From positions 28,665-92,664 of the forward strand of contig NZ_CACSJM010000004.1 in the NCBI RefSeq assembly GCF_902706185.1: DNA of 64,000 nt. Direction: 5' to 3'. The notes under the pieces were generated by a model. It was not told the DNA's origin, did not search any database, and saw only the letters and a list, made by a program, of their open reading frames with translations. The DNA comes from Roseomonas sp. 18066 (GTDB lineage Bacteria > Pseudomonadota > Alphaproteobacteria > Acetobacterales > Acetobacteraceae). Made by a program: the position numbers and the translations under genes. Within the stretch, counting starts at the first letter, position 1. Each line of letters opens with the position of its first letter. Of this stretch, positions 1-7,969 are shown in pieces.

Positions 1-376
1 CGCCCGACAGATGCCGTGCGAGGGCCGCCAGGCGGTCCAGCCGGTAGGGCTTTTCAATCAGGACGGCCTCGGGGCTGAACGGCTTCAGGCGTTCCCGGAT
101 GTTCGCCGCGTACCCGGTGGCGACGATGACGGGAATTTGAGGGAAACGGAACCGCGCGTGGTGCACGACGTCGACCCCGTCGCACCGACCCGGCATGCGC
201 ACGTCGGTGACGAGGATGTCGACTTGGTCCAGATGGTCGAGCAGCCGGATGGCCTCGTCCCCGGTCCCGGCTTCCACAACCTCGAAGCCGCCCTCCTCGA
301 ACACCTCCCTGGTGACCGTGCGAACCATGATTTCGTCCTCAACCAGCAGCAAGCGGTTCACGCGCGTGACTTCCAT
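1..376 (-). CDS. Receiver-domain response regulator, truncated by the window edge
   Basis: Single receiver (REC) domain running off the left end of the window. Visible hallmarks are the acidic triad VEDE near residue 13, the phospho-acceptor Asp at about residue 58 in the motif VTDVRMPG, the ATGY segment after beta-4, and the conserved Lys in EKPY near residue 109. All residues needed for phosphotransfer are present, unlike most of the small receiver-like proteins nearby. The domain resembles the C-terminal receivers of hybrid kinases and stand-alone CpdR-like regulators. Start chosen at the ATG ending at 376. Any output domain would lie outside the window, so its role beyond phosphorelay is unknown. 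Confidence 0.85.
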   Translation of the reverse strand, partial: MEVTRVNRLLLVEDEIMVRTVTREVFEEGGFEVVEAGTGDEAIRLLDHLDQVDILVTDVRMPGRCDGVDVVHHARFRFPQIPVIVATGYAANIRERLKPFSPEAVLIEKPYRLDRLAALARHLSG

Positions 377-882
377 TTGACTCGGCCAACACGGCCATGG
401 TCGCTTCAGCTCTTAGATCTTCTCGCATGAACAACTCCTGGTTGCGCCAGTCATTGTTCGCGCACGGGAGGCGTGCCAAGCGCCTTTTTGTGACTTGTGC
501 AAGCGTGGCTGGCAACCTGCCGAGTGCCAGGTGGCTCAACACTCTCATGTTCCGAGCCGGATCTCTTGAAGTGGCGAGCCTCAGGCTGAAGCTTAACGGC
601 CATAGCCGCTCCTGCGAGGTTGGTCAGCTGCCCTCCCTCGCATGGGCGAAGCATCTCAGTTCCCGGCGAAGCAAGTAGCGCAAGATCCGGTAGGCTTTGA
701 CACCGCCCAGCCTGGATGACATGGAGAGGACTTGGCCCTCGCTTCCACTCATACGATGGCGCCTCCGGGTCGCTCTTCGCTCTGGCTTGGCCTCGGCCAG
801 CGAGGAGGCGTCCGAGGCCCACGGGGCAGGCTCCCTCCTGCCGAGCAGCCCGAAATGCAGGCGCCCACGAATTGCTGCGCCC
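377..882. other. Intergenic stretch with no supported gene
   Basis: Open frames here run through on both strands only because the DNA is GC-rich. None has a plausible start with ribosome-binding site or recognisable motifs. The frame upstream of the acyl-CoA dehydrogenase stays open from 697, but the residues before position 883 are low-complexity and do not look like the family. The divergent promoters of the receiver gene and the dehydrogenase must lie here; I could not place them. Confidence 0.5.
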
Positions 883-2049
883 ATGCTTAACCTACCCTCT
901 GGACCGAACGTTACGAGCCTCGTCCACGCGGCCGAGGACGTGGCGCTCCGTGTTGCCGCGCCGCTGGCTGAAACCGTCGACCGTGAAGGGCACTGGCCGC
1001 TCGAGACCCTGCAGGCCCTCGGCGCGAACGGACTCCTCGGCCTGCACGTCCCCAAGCGGCTGGGCGGGCTCGGCGAGGGGCTCTTGGCCTTGGCCCAGGT
1101 GACCGAGGTGCTCGGTAGGACGTGCGGCTCGACCGCCATGTGCTTCGGCATGCACTGCGTGGCGACCGCGGTCATCGCGGCCAAGGCGACGCCATCCCAG
1201 GAGGAGCACTACCTCCGCCCCATCGCCGAAGGACGGCACATCACATCCCTGGCGCTGAGCGAGCCCGGCACCGGCGCCCACTTCTACCTGCCACGGGCGA
1301 CCTTCCGCCGCGAGGCGGACGGCTACCGGATCCAGGGCAACAAGAGCTTCGTCACCAGCGGTGACCACGCGGACTCCTACGTCATGTCCGCCGTCGCCCC
1401 CGGCGCCGAGTTGGACCCCGGCACCTTCACCTGCCTCCTCGTTGACCGGCACGCTCCCGGCCTCGAATGGGGACCAGTCTGGAACGGGATCGGCATGCGG
1501 GGCAACAGCTCCCGGGCCGCCGCGCTGAACGGTGTCGAGGTGCCCGAAGGCAACCTGCTCGGCCGCGAGGGCGACCAGATCTGGTTCGTGTTCGAGGTGG
1601 TGGCGCCCTTTTTCCTGGTGGCCATGGCGGGAACCTACCTCGGCATCGCCCAGGCGGCCTTCGACCTGGCGGTGGAGCACCTGCGGCATCACCGCCAAGA
1701 GCACACCTCCGAGCGGCTGGCCGAGAACGCCGCCCTGGGAGAGAAGGTCGCGGAGATGTGGGTCCAGGTGGAGCGCTGCCGCCGCTTGCTGCAGCACGCC
1801 GCCAGGGCGGGCGACCAGGGCGCGCCGGACGCGGCGCGGGCGCTGTTCGCCGCCAAGATCGATGTGGCCGACACCGTCGTTGTGGTCACCAACACCGCCA
1901 TGACTCTGCTCGGCGGCCGGGGCTACCAGGAGAACGGCAAGCTGGCGCGCCTCATCCGCGACGCCCAGGCGGCGCATGTCATGTCCCCCACCACCCACCT
2001 GCTGAAGGGCTGGCTGGGGCGGTCGGTGCTAGGCCTGCCTCTCCTGTAG
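883..2049 (+). CDS. Acyl-CoA dehydrogenase family protein
   Basis: Protein of 388 aa, the usual size for soluble acyl-CoA dehydrogenases, which use FAD to oxidise acyl-CoA thioesters at C2-C3. The family order is clear: N-terminal helical domain; middle beta domain with the LALSEPGTGAH segment and the KSFVTSG stretch; C-terminal helical bundle ending in LLGGRGYQENGKLARLIRDA, the flavin/adenine-contacting signature. The ATG at 883 is preferred over the upstream in-frame start at 697 because family similarity begins there. Substrate cannot be told from sequence. It lies 11 bp upstream of a histidine kinase gene, so the two may be co-transcribed, an unusual pairing. Some members of this superfamily act as flavin monooxygenases rather than dehydrogenases. 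Confidence 0.85.
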   Translation: MLNLPSGPNVTSLVHAAEDVALRVAAPLAETVDREGHWPLETLQALGANGLLGLHVPKRLGGLGEGLLALAQVTEVLGRTCGSTAMCFGMHCVATAVIAAKATPSQEEHYLRPIAEGRHITSLALSEPGTGAHFYLPRATFRREADGYRIQGNKSFVTSGDHADSYVMSAVAPGAELDPGTFTCLLVDRHAPGLEWGPVWNGIGMRGNSSRAAALNGVEVPEGNLLGREGDQIWFVFEVVAPFFLVAMAGTYLGIAQAAFDLAVEHLRHHRQEHTSERLAENAALGEKVAEMWVQVERCRRLLQHAARAGDQGAPDAARALFAAKIDVADTVVVVTNTAMTLLGGRGYQENGKLARLIRDAQAAHVMSPTTHLLKGWLGRSVLGLPLL

Positions 2050-2060
2050 CCGGAGGGAAG

Positions 2061-4106
2061 ATGCGCGCTCTGATACTGATAGGCCCGGAACCCGACGCTT
2101 GGGCCAGGGCACGGATGGACGGACCGTCCGGGATTGAGGTGTCCGTGGCTGAGGAAGCGGAGCCCGCCCAGGGCGTGGACATCCTGGTGATTTCCCCGTC
2201 TCATGCCAGCCCGCTGGCCGCCGCGGCGACCTTCAGGCGCCAGCGGCCTGCCGGAGACATCATCTTCGTCACGGCGCCGGAGCGCCTCGCGAACGTGCGG
2301 CGCATGCTCCCCTTCTCCCCGGAGATCGCGGACGCCCGGGTGCTTCCTGCTAACGCGGGACTGGCGGAACTTCGCCGCGCTCTGGCGGAAGCCTGCGAGA
2401 GCGTGACGCGGCGCCAGGCCGCCGATAGCCTGCAAAGTCGGCTGAACGCCAGGATCTCGGAGGTGACGCGCCTCGGGCCCCGCGATCTCGCGGAGCACCA
2501 TGAGGGCGGCAACGCCCTGACGGAGCGCTACCTGTCCACCATCCTGCGGAACGCGCCGGACGCGCTGGTGGCCACGAGCTGCGACGGCGCCATCGTCGGC
2601 TGGAACGCCGCCGCCACGCGCCTCTTCGAGGCGAGCTGGGACGAGGTGTCCGACAAGGACTTCACTAGCTTGGTCGCGCACGAGGACAGGACGGCGGCGG
2701 CGGCCCTGCTGGCCCAGGCAGCGGCGGGGGAGAGCGTGACGCCGCAGGAGCTGCGGGTGCAGACCAGGGACGGCGCCTTTCGAACGCTGGAGGTGTCCGC
2801 CGGTCCGATCGGCGGCGGCGCCATCGTGGGCGTCTCCTTGATCGCGCGCGACATCACCCGGCGCAAGCGGAACGAGGCCAGGCTGCTCGAGCTCAATGGC
2901 ACGCTGGAACAGCGCGTGGCGGACGAGGTCGCGAAGCGCGTCAGAACCGAGGAGGCCCTGCGCCAGAGCCAGAAGATGGAGGCGGTGGGCCAGTTGACCG
3001 GCGGCCTCGCTCACGACTTCAACAACCTGCTCACGGGCGTGACCGGCAACCTGGAGCTCATGCGGAGGCGCATCATGCAGGGGCGGACCCACGACCTTGA
3101 GCGCTACGTCACGGCCGCGCATGGAGCCGCCGAGCGCGCCGCCGCCCTCACCCACCGCCTGCTGGCCTTCTCCCGGCGCCAGACTCTGGACCCCAAGCCC
3201 ACCGACGTGAACCGGCTGGTCCGCGGCATGGAGGAGCTGGTCCGGCGCACCGTCGGCCCTGCCATCGAGGTGGAGCCGATGGTGGCGGCAGGCGGGCTCT
3301 GGCCGACCTTGGTGGATCCCGGGCTGCTCGAGAACGCGCTGCTTAACCTCTGCATCAACTCGCGCGACGCCATGCCGCAGGGCGGCCGGATCACCATCGA
3401 GACCGGGAACCGGTGGCTCGATGAGCGGGCGGCCCGCGAGCGGGGTGTGCCGCCCGGCCAGTACGTCTCACTCTGCGTGTCCGACACCGGCACCGGCATG
3501 CCCCCTGAGGTGATCGAGAAGGCGTTAGACCCCTTCTTCACGACCAAACCCATTGGGCAGGGCACCGGCCTCGGCCTGTCCATGATCTACGGCTTCGCCC
3601 GGCAGTCCGGCGGTCAGGTCCGCATCTACTCCGAGGTCGGCCAGGGCACGATGGTCTGCCAGTACCTGCCCCGCCACTTCGGGGCGGGCGAGGCCGCCGA
3701 GCCTGTTCCGCACCTGGAGGAGGCACCGCGTGCGGAGCAGGGCGAGACGGTGCTGGTGGTAGACGACGAGCCGACCGTGCGGATGCTGGTTTCCGAGGTG
3801 CTGCAGGAACTCGGCTACCAGGTCATTGAGGCGCCGGATGGCCCTGCCGCCCTAAGGGTCCTGCAGTCTCCCCGATGCATCGACCTGCTGGTGACGGATG
3901 TTGGCCTGCCAGGCGGCATGAACGGGCGGCAGGTGGCGGATGCGGCGCGGGTGGAGCGTCCCGGGATGAAAGTGCTGTTCATCACAGGCTTCGCCGAGAA
4001 CGCGGTGCTCAGCCATGGGCACCTGGACCCGGGCATGCACGTCCTGACCAAGCCCTTCACGCTGGAGGCACTCGGCAACCGCATCCGGCAGATCATCACC
4101 GGGTAG
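2061..4106 (+). CDS. PAS-containing hybrid histidine kinase with C-terminal receiver
   Basis: Protein of 681 aa, preceded by a strong ribosome-binding site (GGAGGGA). Residues 1-115 form an alpha/beta domain resembling a receiver but without the phospho-Asp. A PAS domain follows (about 155-268), then a coiled coil. The HisKA dimerisation domain has its H-box at GGLAHDFNNLLTG (His about 318). The HATPase has N, G1 (DTGTGMP), F (DPFFTTKP) and G2 (GTGLGLSM) boxes. The C-terminal receiver carries VVDDEP, Asp about 613 in VTDVGLPGG, and TKPF. No membrane segment is seen, so it is a cytosolic sensor. The architecture is typical of alphaproteobacterial hybrid kinases that autophosphorylate and pass the phosphate to their own receiver. 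Cognate output is unknown; the small receivers nearby are candidate partners. Confidence 0.92.
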   Translation: MRALILIGPEPDAWARARMDGPSGIEVSVAEEAEPAQGVDILVISPSHASPLAAAATFRRQRPAGDIIFVTAPERLANVRRMLPFSPEIADARVLPANAGLAELRRALAEACESVTRRQAADSLQSRLNARISEVTRLGPRDLAEHHEGGNALTERYLSTILRNAPDALVATSCDGAIVGWNAAATRLFEASWDEVSDKDFTSLVAHEDRTAAAALLAQAAAGESVTPQELRVQTRDGAFRTLEVSAGPIGGGAIVGVSLIARDITRRKRNEARLLELNGTLEQRVADEVAKRVRTEEALRQSQKMEAVGQLTGGLAHDFNNLLTGVTGNLELMRRRIMQGRTHDLERYVTAAHGAAERAAALTHRLLAFSRRQTLDPKPTDVNRLVRGMEELVRRTVGPAIEVEPMVAAGGLWPTLVDPGLLENALLNLCINSRDAMPQGGRITIETGNRWLDERAARERGVPPGQYVSLCVSDTGTGMPPEVIEKALDPFFTTKPIGQGTGLGLSMIYGFARQSGGQVRIYSEVGQGTMVCQYLPRHFGAGEAAEPVPHLEEAPRAEQGETVLVVDDEPTVRMLVSEVLQELGYQVIEAPDGPAALRVLQSPRCIDLLVTDVGLPGGMNGRQVADAARVERPGMKVLFITGFAENAVLSHGHLDPGMHVLTKPFTLEALGNRIRQIITG

Positions 4107-4161
4107 AGAATCCTGCGCCAGTTGCGAGGGGCTGCTCGCCTGCACAGTTCCGAAGCCTGAG

Positions 4162-4611
4162 CTAATGCGGCGGCATCGTCGAGCCGCATGCTCTAAATCC
4201 ACCTTCCCGCAACGGCGACTGGGAAGTTAGCGATGGCGGAGGGTTCAGTTGCCTCAATGCTCCAACGGCCTGATGCAGACGGGTCGTGCAGGTTGGGAGA
4301 ACCAACTGGGGACGCCCCAAGCACAAGGGGTGGTCAACCGGCAGCGGCACCAGTGTGACCAGGAGCGACGGCTGGCACCACGCCGTCAGCCGGGTTGCCA
4401 GAGCCTCCCCATGCTTCAGCCCAGCTCCAAACAGCGTGGCGTCGACTTCTTCCTGATCGAGGATAGTCTGAGCCTGCTCCTCTCGCGCAACAGGGCCAAC
4501 TACAATGGCGCCGCCCTTCCGCAGGCCATCGCGGAGGTCCATGGCAACAAGATAGGTGGGTTCCACGAGCAGGATGCGTCTGCCTTGCAAGGGGAGGCTG
4601 TTGGTGGACAT
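4162..4611 (-). CDS. Stand-alone degenerate receiver-like protein
   Basis: Protein of 149 aa with the beta-1 signature RRILLVEP, followed by the alternating alpha/beta pattern of a receiver domain. The acidic pair is reduced to one Glu, and the residue at the phospho-acceptor position is Gly (VDATLFGAG), so conventional phosphorylation is not expected. Start chosen at the ATG at 4611 because GAAGG lies nine bases upstream; a GTG three codons earlier is too close to that site. It is one of four similar small proteins flanking the two c-di-GMP genes (see 4813, 10766, 11268). Role is inferred only: a phosphorylation-independent protein-interaction module or a decaying paralogue. Confidence 0.65.
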   Translation of the reverse strand: MSTNSLPLQGRRILLVEPTYLVAMDLRDGLRKGGAIVVGPVAREEQAQTILDQEEVDATLFGAGLKHGEALATRLTAWCQPSLLVTLVPLPVDHPLCLGRPQLVLPTCTTRLHQAVGALRQLNPPPSLTSQSPLREGGFRACGSTMPPH

Positions 4612-4812
4612 GATGGGCACCCTTCACAGCTTGCGAAGATCCGGGAGCGGCTAGCCGCCTGCCCAACTCTTAACACAGGTGAAGAGTTTCAGCTCTGGGA
4701 TGCAGGGCTGAACTTGGCTCCTTGGTTCTCGACTGTGCCATACATGGAGTTGATGTATGCGCATGCCATCGTACCGGTTGGGTAAAAGCCATCGTGCTGA
4801 GCAGGGTGGACC

Positions 4813-5220
4813 TCAGTGTTGGTAAGGCAACCCCTGCTGCGTCCTCAGCACCAGCTCGCGGACCATCTCCTGCAAGACAGCTTCGGAGAACGGCCAAAGC
4901 ACTTCGGCCCGCCCGTCACGCAGCGGGGAGGCGGCAGACAACGGCATCCCGTTCAGCATCAGTGAAGGCAGACGTCGCGCCTCCAGGTCCTTAGCCAGCT
5001 GGGCGACTTCGTTCTCGCTTCCCCAAGTGGCATCGAAGAGCACTACATCGACTTGCTCGTGTTGAAGGACTTGCCGCGCCGCGGCCGGTGTTGGCACAGG
5101 ACCAACGATCTCAGCACCTGCTCTAGCCAAGCATTCACTGATTACATCGGCGCTTTCTGCATTGTCTTCGACTACCAAGACACGGCCTTCAATGGACCTT
5201 AACCTTGCAAATCTTAACAT
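4813..5220 (-). CDS. Stand-alone receiver-like protein with a WPFSE motif
   Basis: Protein of 135 aa. Beta-1 reads RVLVVEDN with an intact acidic pair, and the phospho-acceptor Asp is present in VDVVLFDATW. The conserved Lys of the usual KPF motif is replaced by Trp (LWPFSE), as in the protein encoded at 11268. This is the only one of the four small receiver-like proteins here that keeps the Asp. Start set at the ATG at 5220, which has AGGAG nine bases upstream; an in-frame GTG at 5256 lacks a site. No output domain. It probably acts by binding a partner, perhaps the adjacent c-di-GMP enzymes or the hybrid kinase; this is inference. Confidence 0.65.
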   Translation of the reverse strand: MLRFARLRSIEGRVLVVEDNAESADVISECLARAGAEIVGPVPTPAAARQVLQHEQVDVVLFDATWGSENEVAQLAKDLEARRLPSLMLNGMPLSAASPLRDGRAEVLWPFSEAVLQEMVRELVLRTQQGLPYQH

Positions 5221-5837
5221 AGATTGGGACTCCTGGCTCTCATCGATAGGAGACACCGAAGAGGTGAATACTTCCTTTACTCAAGTTTAACGTCACAGAA
5301 ATGAGAAAACGGGCTGCCTTCCTCTACCTAGGATCAAGCTTTTTCTTCAACGAAGTAGGTGGGCAAGCTCCCGGGCGGACTAGGATGAGCGCAGAGCGCC
5401 GACCTGTTGAATTTACGCTTAGTGACCGCACTCCTAGATTCTAGCGAGCAATACGTTTGGCCGCTTCCTGAGCAGGCTGAACAGCTCAGAGGCCTCCTGC
5501 GTACGGTCCGAGAACGAGCCGGTACCTTTGGCACCAACGCTCCGAAGAGGCAGGTCCGCTGCGCTGGGGCTGCGCGCAGACCTTACGTGGGCACCCTCCA
5601 AGTGAGAACCTCTTCTACGACTGCGCTGAAACGGTTAGGGGCTTCGGAAGAGCAAGCCGAGGGCAGCCGATCGCAGTGGCTCCACTGCAGGAGCAGCCGT
5701 ATCCAGCCGGTCAGGTCGCCATTTGAGGTGTGGCCCTGCAAGCCGACCGACTGGCTTGGCCACCCATTGTTGATGCCGCCGGGCACCACCCGCCTGGAGT
5801 TACGCGGTTCCGCTGCTGCCGGTTGGGATGGTGGGGC
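5221..5837. other. Intergenic stretch, no supported gene
   Basis: Somewhat lower GC in the first part, in keeping with promoters for the leftward receiver gene. A plus-strand open frame from 5407 and a short minus-strand frame at 5583-5789 exist, but neither shows a recognisable domain or a ribosome-binding site. I see no RNA gene. Confidence 0.45.
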
Positions 5838-7790
5838 CTATGTCGCCAGCACCACACGGTTTCGGCCCTCGTGTTTGGCTCGGTAGAGGGCGCTGTCGGC
5901 CGCGGCAACCAGGGCACCTGGCCCAATCTCTGCCTGCAGTTCCGGCGTGACGCCCGCGACGCCGATGCTGGCCGTCACCACTCCGAAGGGTATGTTCGCG
6001 GCATGCGGCAGCCGCTGCGCCTGCAGTGCTGCCCGCAGCTTCTCGGCCACTTCCTCCCCACCCGTAGTAGCGGTGTTCGGTAGCAGCAGCACCATCTCCT
6101 CGCCCCCATAACGGGCGGCCACGTCACCGGCCCGCCGGATCATCGACCGGACCGCCAGGGCCACCGCCTTGAGGCATTCGTCACCCTGCTGGTGGCCGTA
6201 GCTGTCGTTGTACTGCTTGAAGCGGTCGACATCGAGCAGCAGCAGGCTGAGTGGCTGCCCGGTCCTGGTGGAGCGGCGCCATTCCTGCTGCAGGGCGTCG
6301 TCAAAGGCGCGGCGGTTTGCCAGTCCGGTCAGTCCGTCGGTGCTGGCCAGTTCCGCCAGGCGCTGCTCCAGCAGGCGGCGCTCCGTGACGTCCCGTGACA
6401 CGGCGACGGCTCCATCCGCTTCGCCGGTCCGCGGATCATGGGTGGTCCGGATCGCACTCTCGAGCCACAGCGTCTCCTGTCCGGCGCGGTGGAGGCGAAA
6501 TGTCACCGTTGCCTCTCGCAACTCTCCGGTTCGAAGCCGCCCCATCGCCTGCTCCACGGCAGGCTGATCCTCCGCGTCGATGAACTCGTTGGCCGGGCGC
6601 CCTATCAGCGTCGCGGCAGCCAGACCCAGCAGGCGCTCGGCGGCGGGGGAAACATAGGTGCGTTTGCCCTCGAGGTTTATGCGCGACACCATATCGCTCG
6701 AATTCTCGGCCAGCAGGCGAAAGGAGCCCTCACTCTCCGCCAGAGCCTTCTCCACCTGGTGTCGTCGCTGCGCCTGCCGCGAGATCCGCAGGCCTAAAAA
6801 GCCGATCACGACCATGACGAGGGCGGTCGCCAGACTTCGGATGACGATCTCCCGCCGCCAGACCGCCAGGGCCTCCTGCTCGCTGACGGCCACCGCGATG
6901 ACTAGAGGGTAGCGCTCCGCCCGGCGGTAGGAGTTCAGCCGGGTCACGCCGTCGAAAGGCGACGTGATCCAGTTCGTCCCCGCAGGCGCCCGCGGCAGCA
7001 ACTGCCGGAACAGGGCCAGGTCAGCAAAGTTCCGCCCGGCTTGGCTCTCGATGAAGGGCTGCCGCGTCAGAAGGGTGCCGTCGGTCCGGAACAGCGCTGC
7101 TGCACCATCGCGGCCCAGTTCAAAGCGGGAGAAGAAGCCGGAAAAATACTCCGCGTCGATCGTGGCCAACACGACACCGGCAAAGCGGCCATCCGACGCC
7201 TGAACCCTGCGCGAGAGGGTGAGGATCCACTTGCCCCGCGAGCGGCTGATGACCAGCGGCCCGAGATAGGGTTGAGGATCCGCGCTTTCCCGATGGCGGC
7301 GGAAATACTCTCGGTCCGCATTGCTCATGCTGCCGGGTGTTTGCGGCAGCGAACTAGCCAGCCAGCCCCCATCGGCTCCGTAGACGAAAAAGGACAGCGC
7401 CCCCGGCGGCCTTTCGGCCTCGCGGCGCAACAGGTCATCGAGCCTCGCGCGAAGAGCTGGGCCGGTGCCATCCAGGGTAACACGCTCGACTAGTTGGGCC
7501 AGCACGGTGTCCGCACGGTCCAAAACGTCTTCCGTGTGCTGCACCAGGCTTTGAGCCAGGTTGCTGTTGGCCGTTGTCGCCCGCTGAACGCTCGCATGAT
7601 AATCGCGCCACCCAGTCCAGCCTTCCAGACCTACCAGAGCGAAGCAAACCAGGAGGGTGAAAGTCACGGAGCCACGGCTGAGCGATGAGAACTCAAGGTT
7701 CGACCGGGTAATACGGCGAAAGGAGGTCCGCAATGGACGCAAAGCTGCTTCCAACATGTGCCGGTGCTTCCTTTTGAAATGCTCCTCCAT
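5838..7790 (-). CDS. Membrane diguanylate cyclase with periplasmic Cache-like sensor, PAS and GGDEF domains
   Basis: Protein of about 650 aa. A transmembrane helix near residues 43-60 is followed by a roughly 265-residue periplasmic region of dCache/PDC type, a second membrane helix near 325-345, a PAS domain (about 370-485) and a GGDEF domain (about 490-645). The active-site motif reads GGEEM, with Met where Phe is usual. An intact RxxD inhibitory site (RAGD) lies five residues upstream. Expected to make cyclic di-GMP from two GTP in response to an extracellular ligand, with product feedback. Start set at the ATG at 7790; the frame is open 47 codons further but that part is not family-like. 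It lies 179 bp downstream of the GGDEF-EAL gene on the same strand. The Met variant could reduce activity. Confidence 0.88.
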   Translation of the reverse strand: MEEHFKRKHRHMLEAALRPLRTSFRRITRSNLEFSSLSRGSVTFTLLVCFALVGLEGWTGWRDYHASVQRATTANSNLAQSLVQHTEDVLDRADTVLAQLVERVTLDGTGPALRARLDDLLRREAERPPGALSFFVYGADGGWLASSLPQTPGSMSNADREYFRRHRESADPQPYLGPLVISRSRGKWILTLSRRVQASDGRFAGVVLATIDAEYFSGFFSRFELGRDGAAALFRTDGTLLTRQPFIESQAGRNFADLALFRQLLPRAPAGTNWITSPFDGVTRLNSYRRAERYPLVIAVAVSEQEALAVWRREIVIRSLATALVMVVIGFLGLRISRQAQRRHQVEKALAESEGSFRLLAENSSDMVSRINLEGKRTYVSPAAERLLGLAAATLIGRPANEFIDAEDQPAVEQAMGRLRTGELREATVTFRLHRAGQETLWLESAIRTTHDPRTGEADGAVAVSRDVTERRLLEQRLAELASTDGLTGLANRRAFDDALQQEWRRSTRTGQPLSLLLLDVDRFKQYNDSYGHQQGDECLKAVALAVRSMIRRAGDVAARYGGEEMVLLLPNTATTGGEEVAEKLRAALQAQRLPHAANIPFGVVTASIGVAGVTPELQAEIGPGALVAAADSALYRAKHEGRNRVVLAT

Positions 7791-7969
7791 CAAGAGCCTG
7801 CGGCCGCCAAGTTGATGGGTTGTTGCTGACTGAACGGTTGCCAGCGTCGAGAAGCTGCTCTCCTCAAGACAGTCCAACCCTGATCGTGTGGGCGCTAATA
7901 CTCGCCCACGACGTTCGATATGTCGTCTCACTCAGCGAAGGCGGCATGGCGACGATGCTGCCGCCCAAC

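Noticed and set aside
1467..2060. Upstream extension of the hybrid kinase frame inside the acyl-CoA dehydrogenase gene
   Set aside because: The sequence there is Gly/Arg/Pro-rich noise; the ATG at 2061 has a strong ribosome-binding site and starts the recognisable protein.
5407..5886. Plus-strand 159-codon frame overlapping the 3' end of the diguanylate cyclase
   Set aside because: No ribosome-binding site or domain, and its 3' part lies opposite the conserved GGDEF end.
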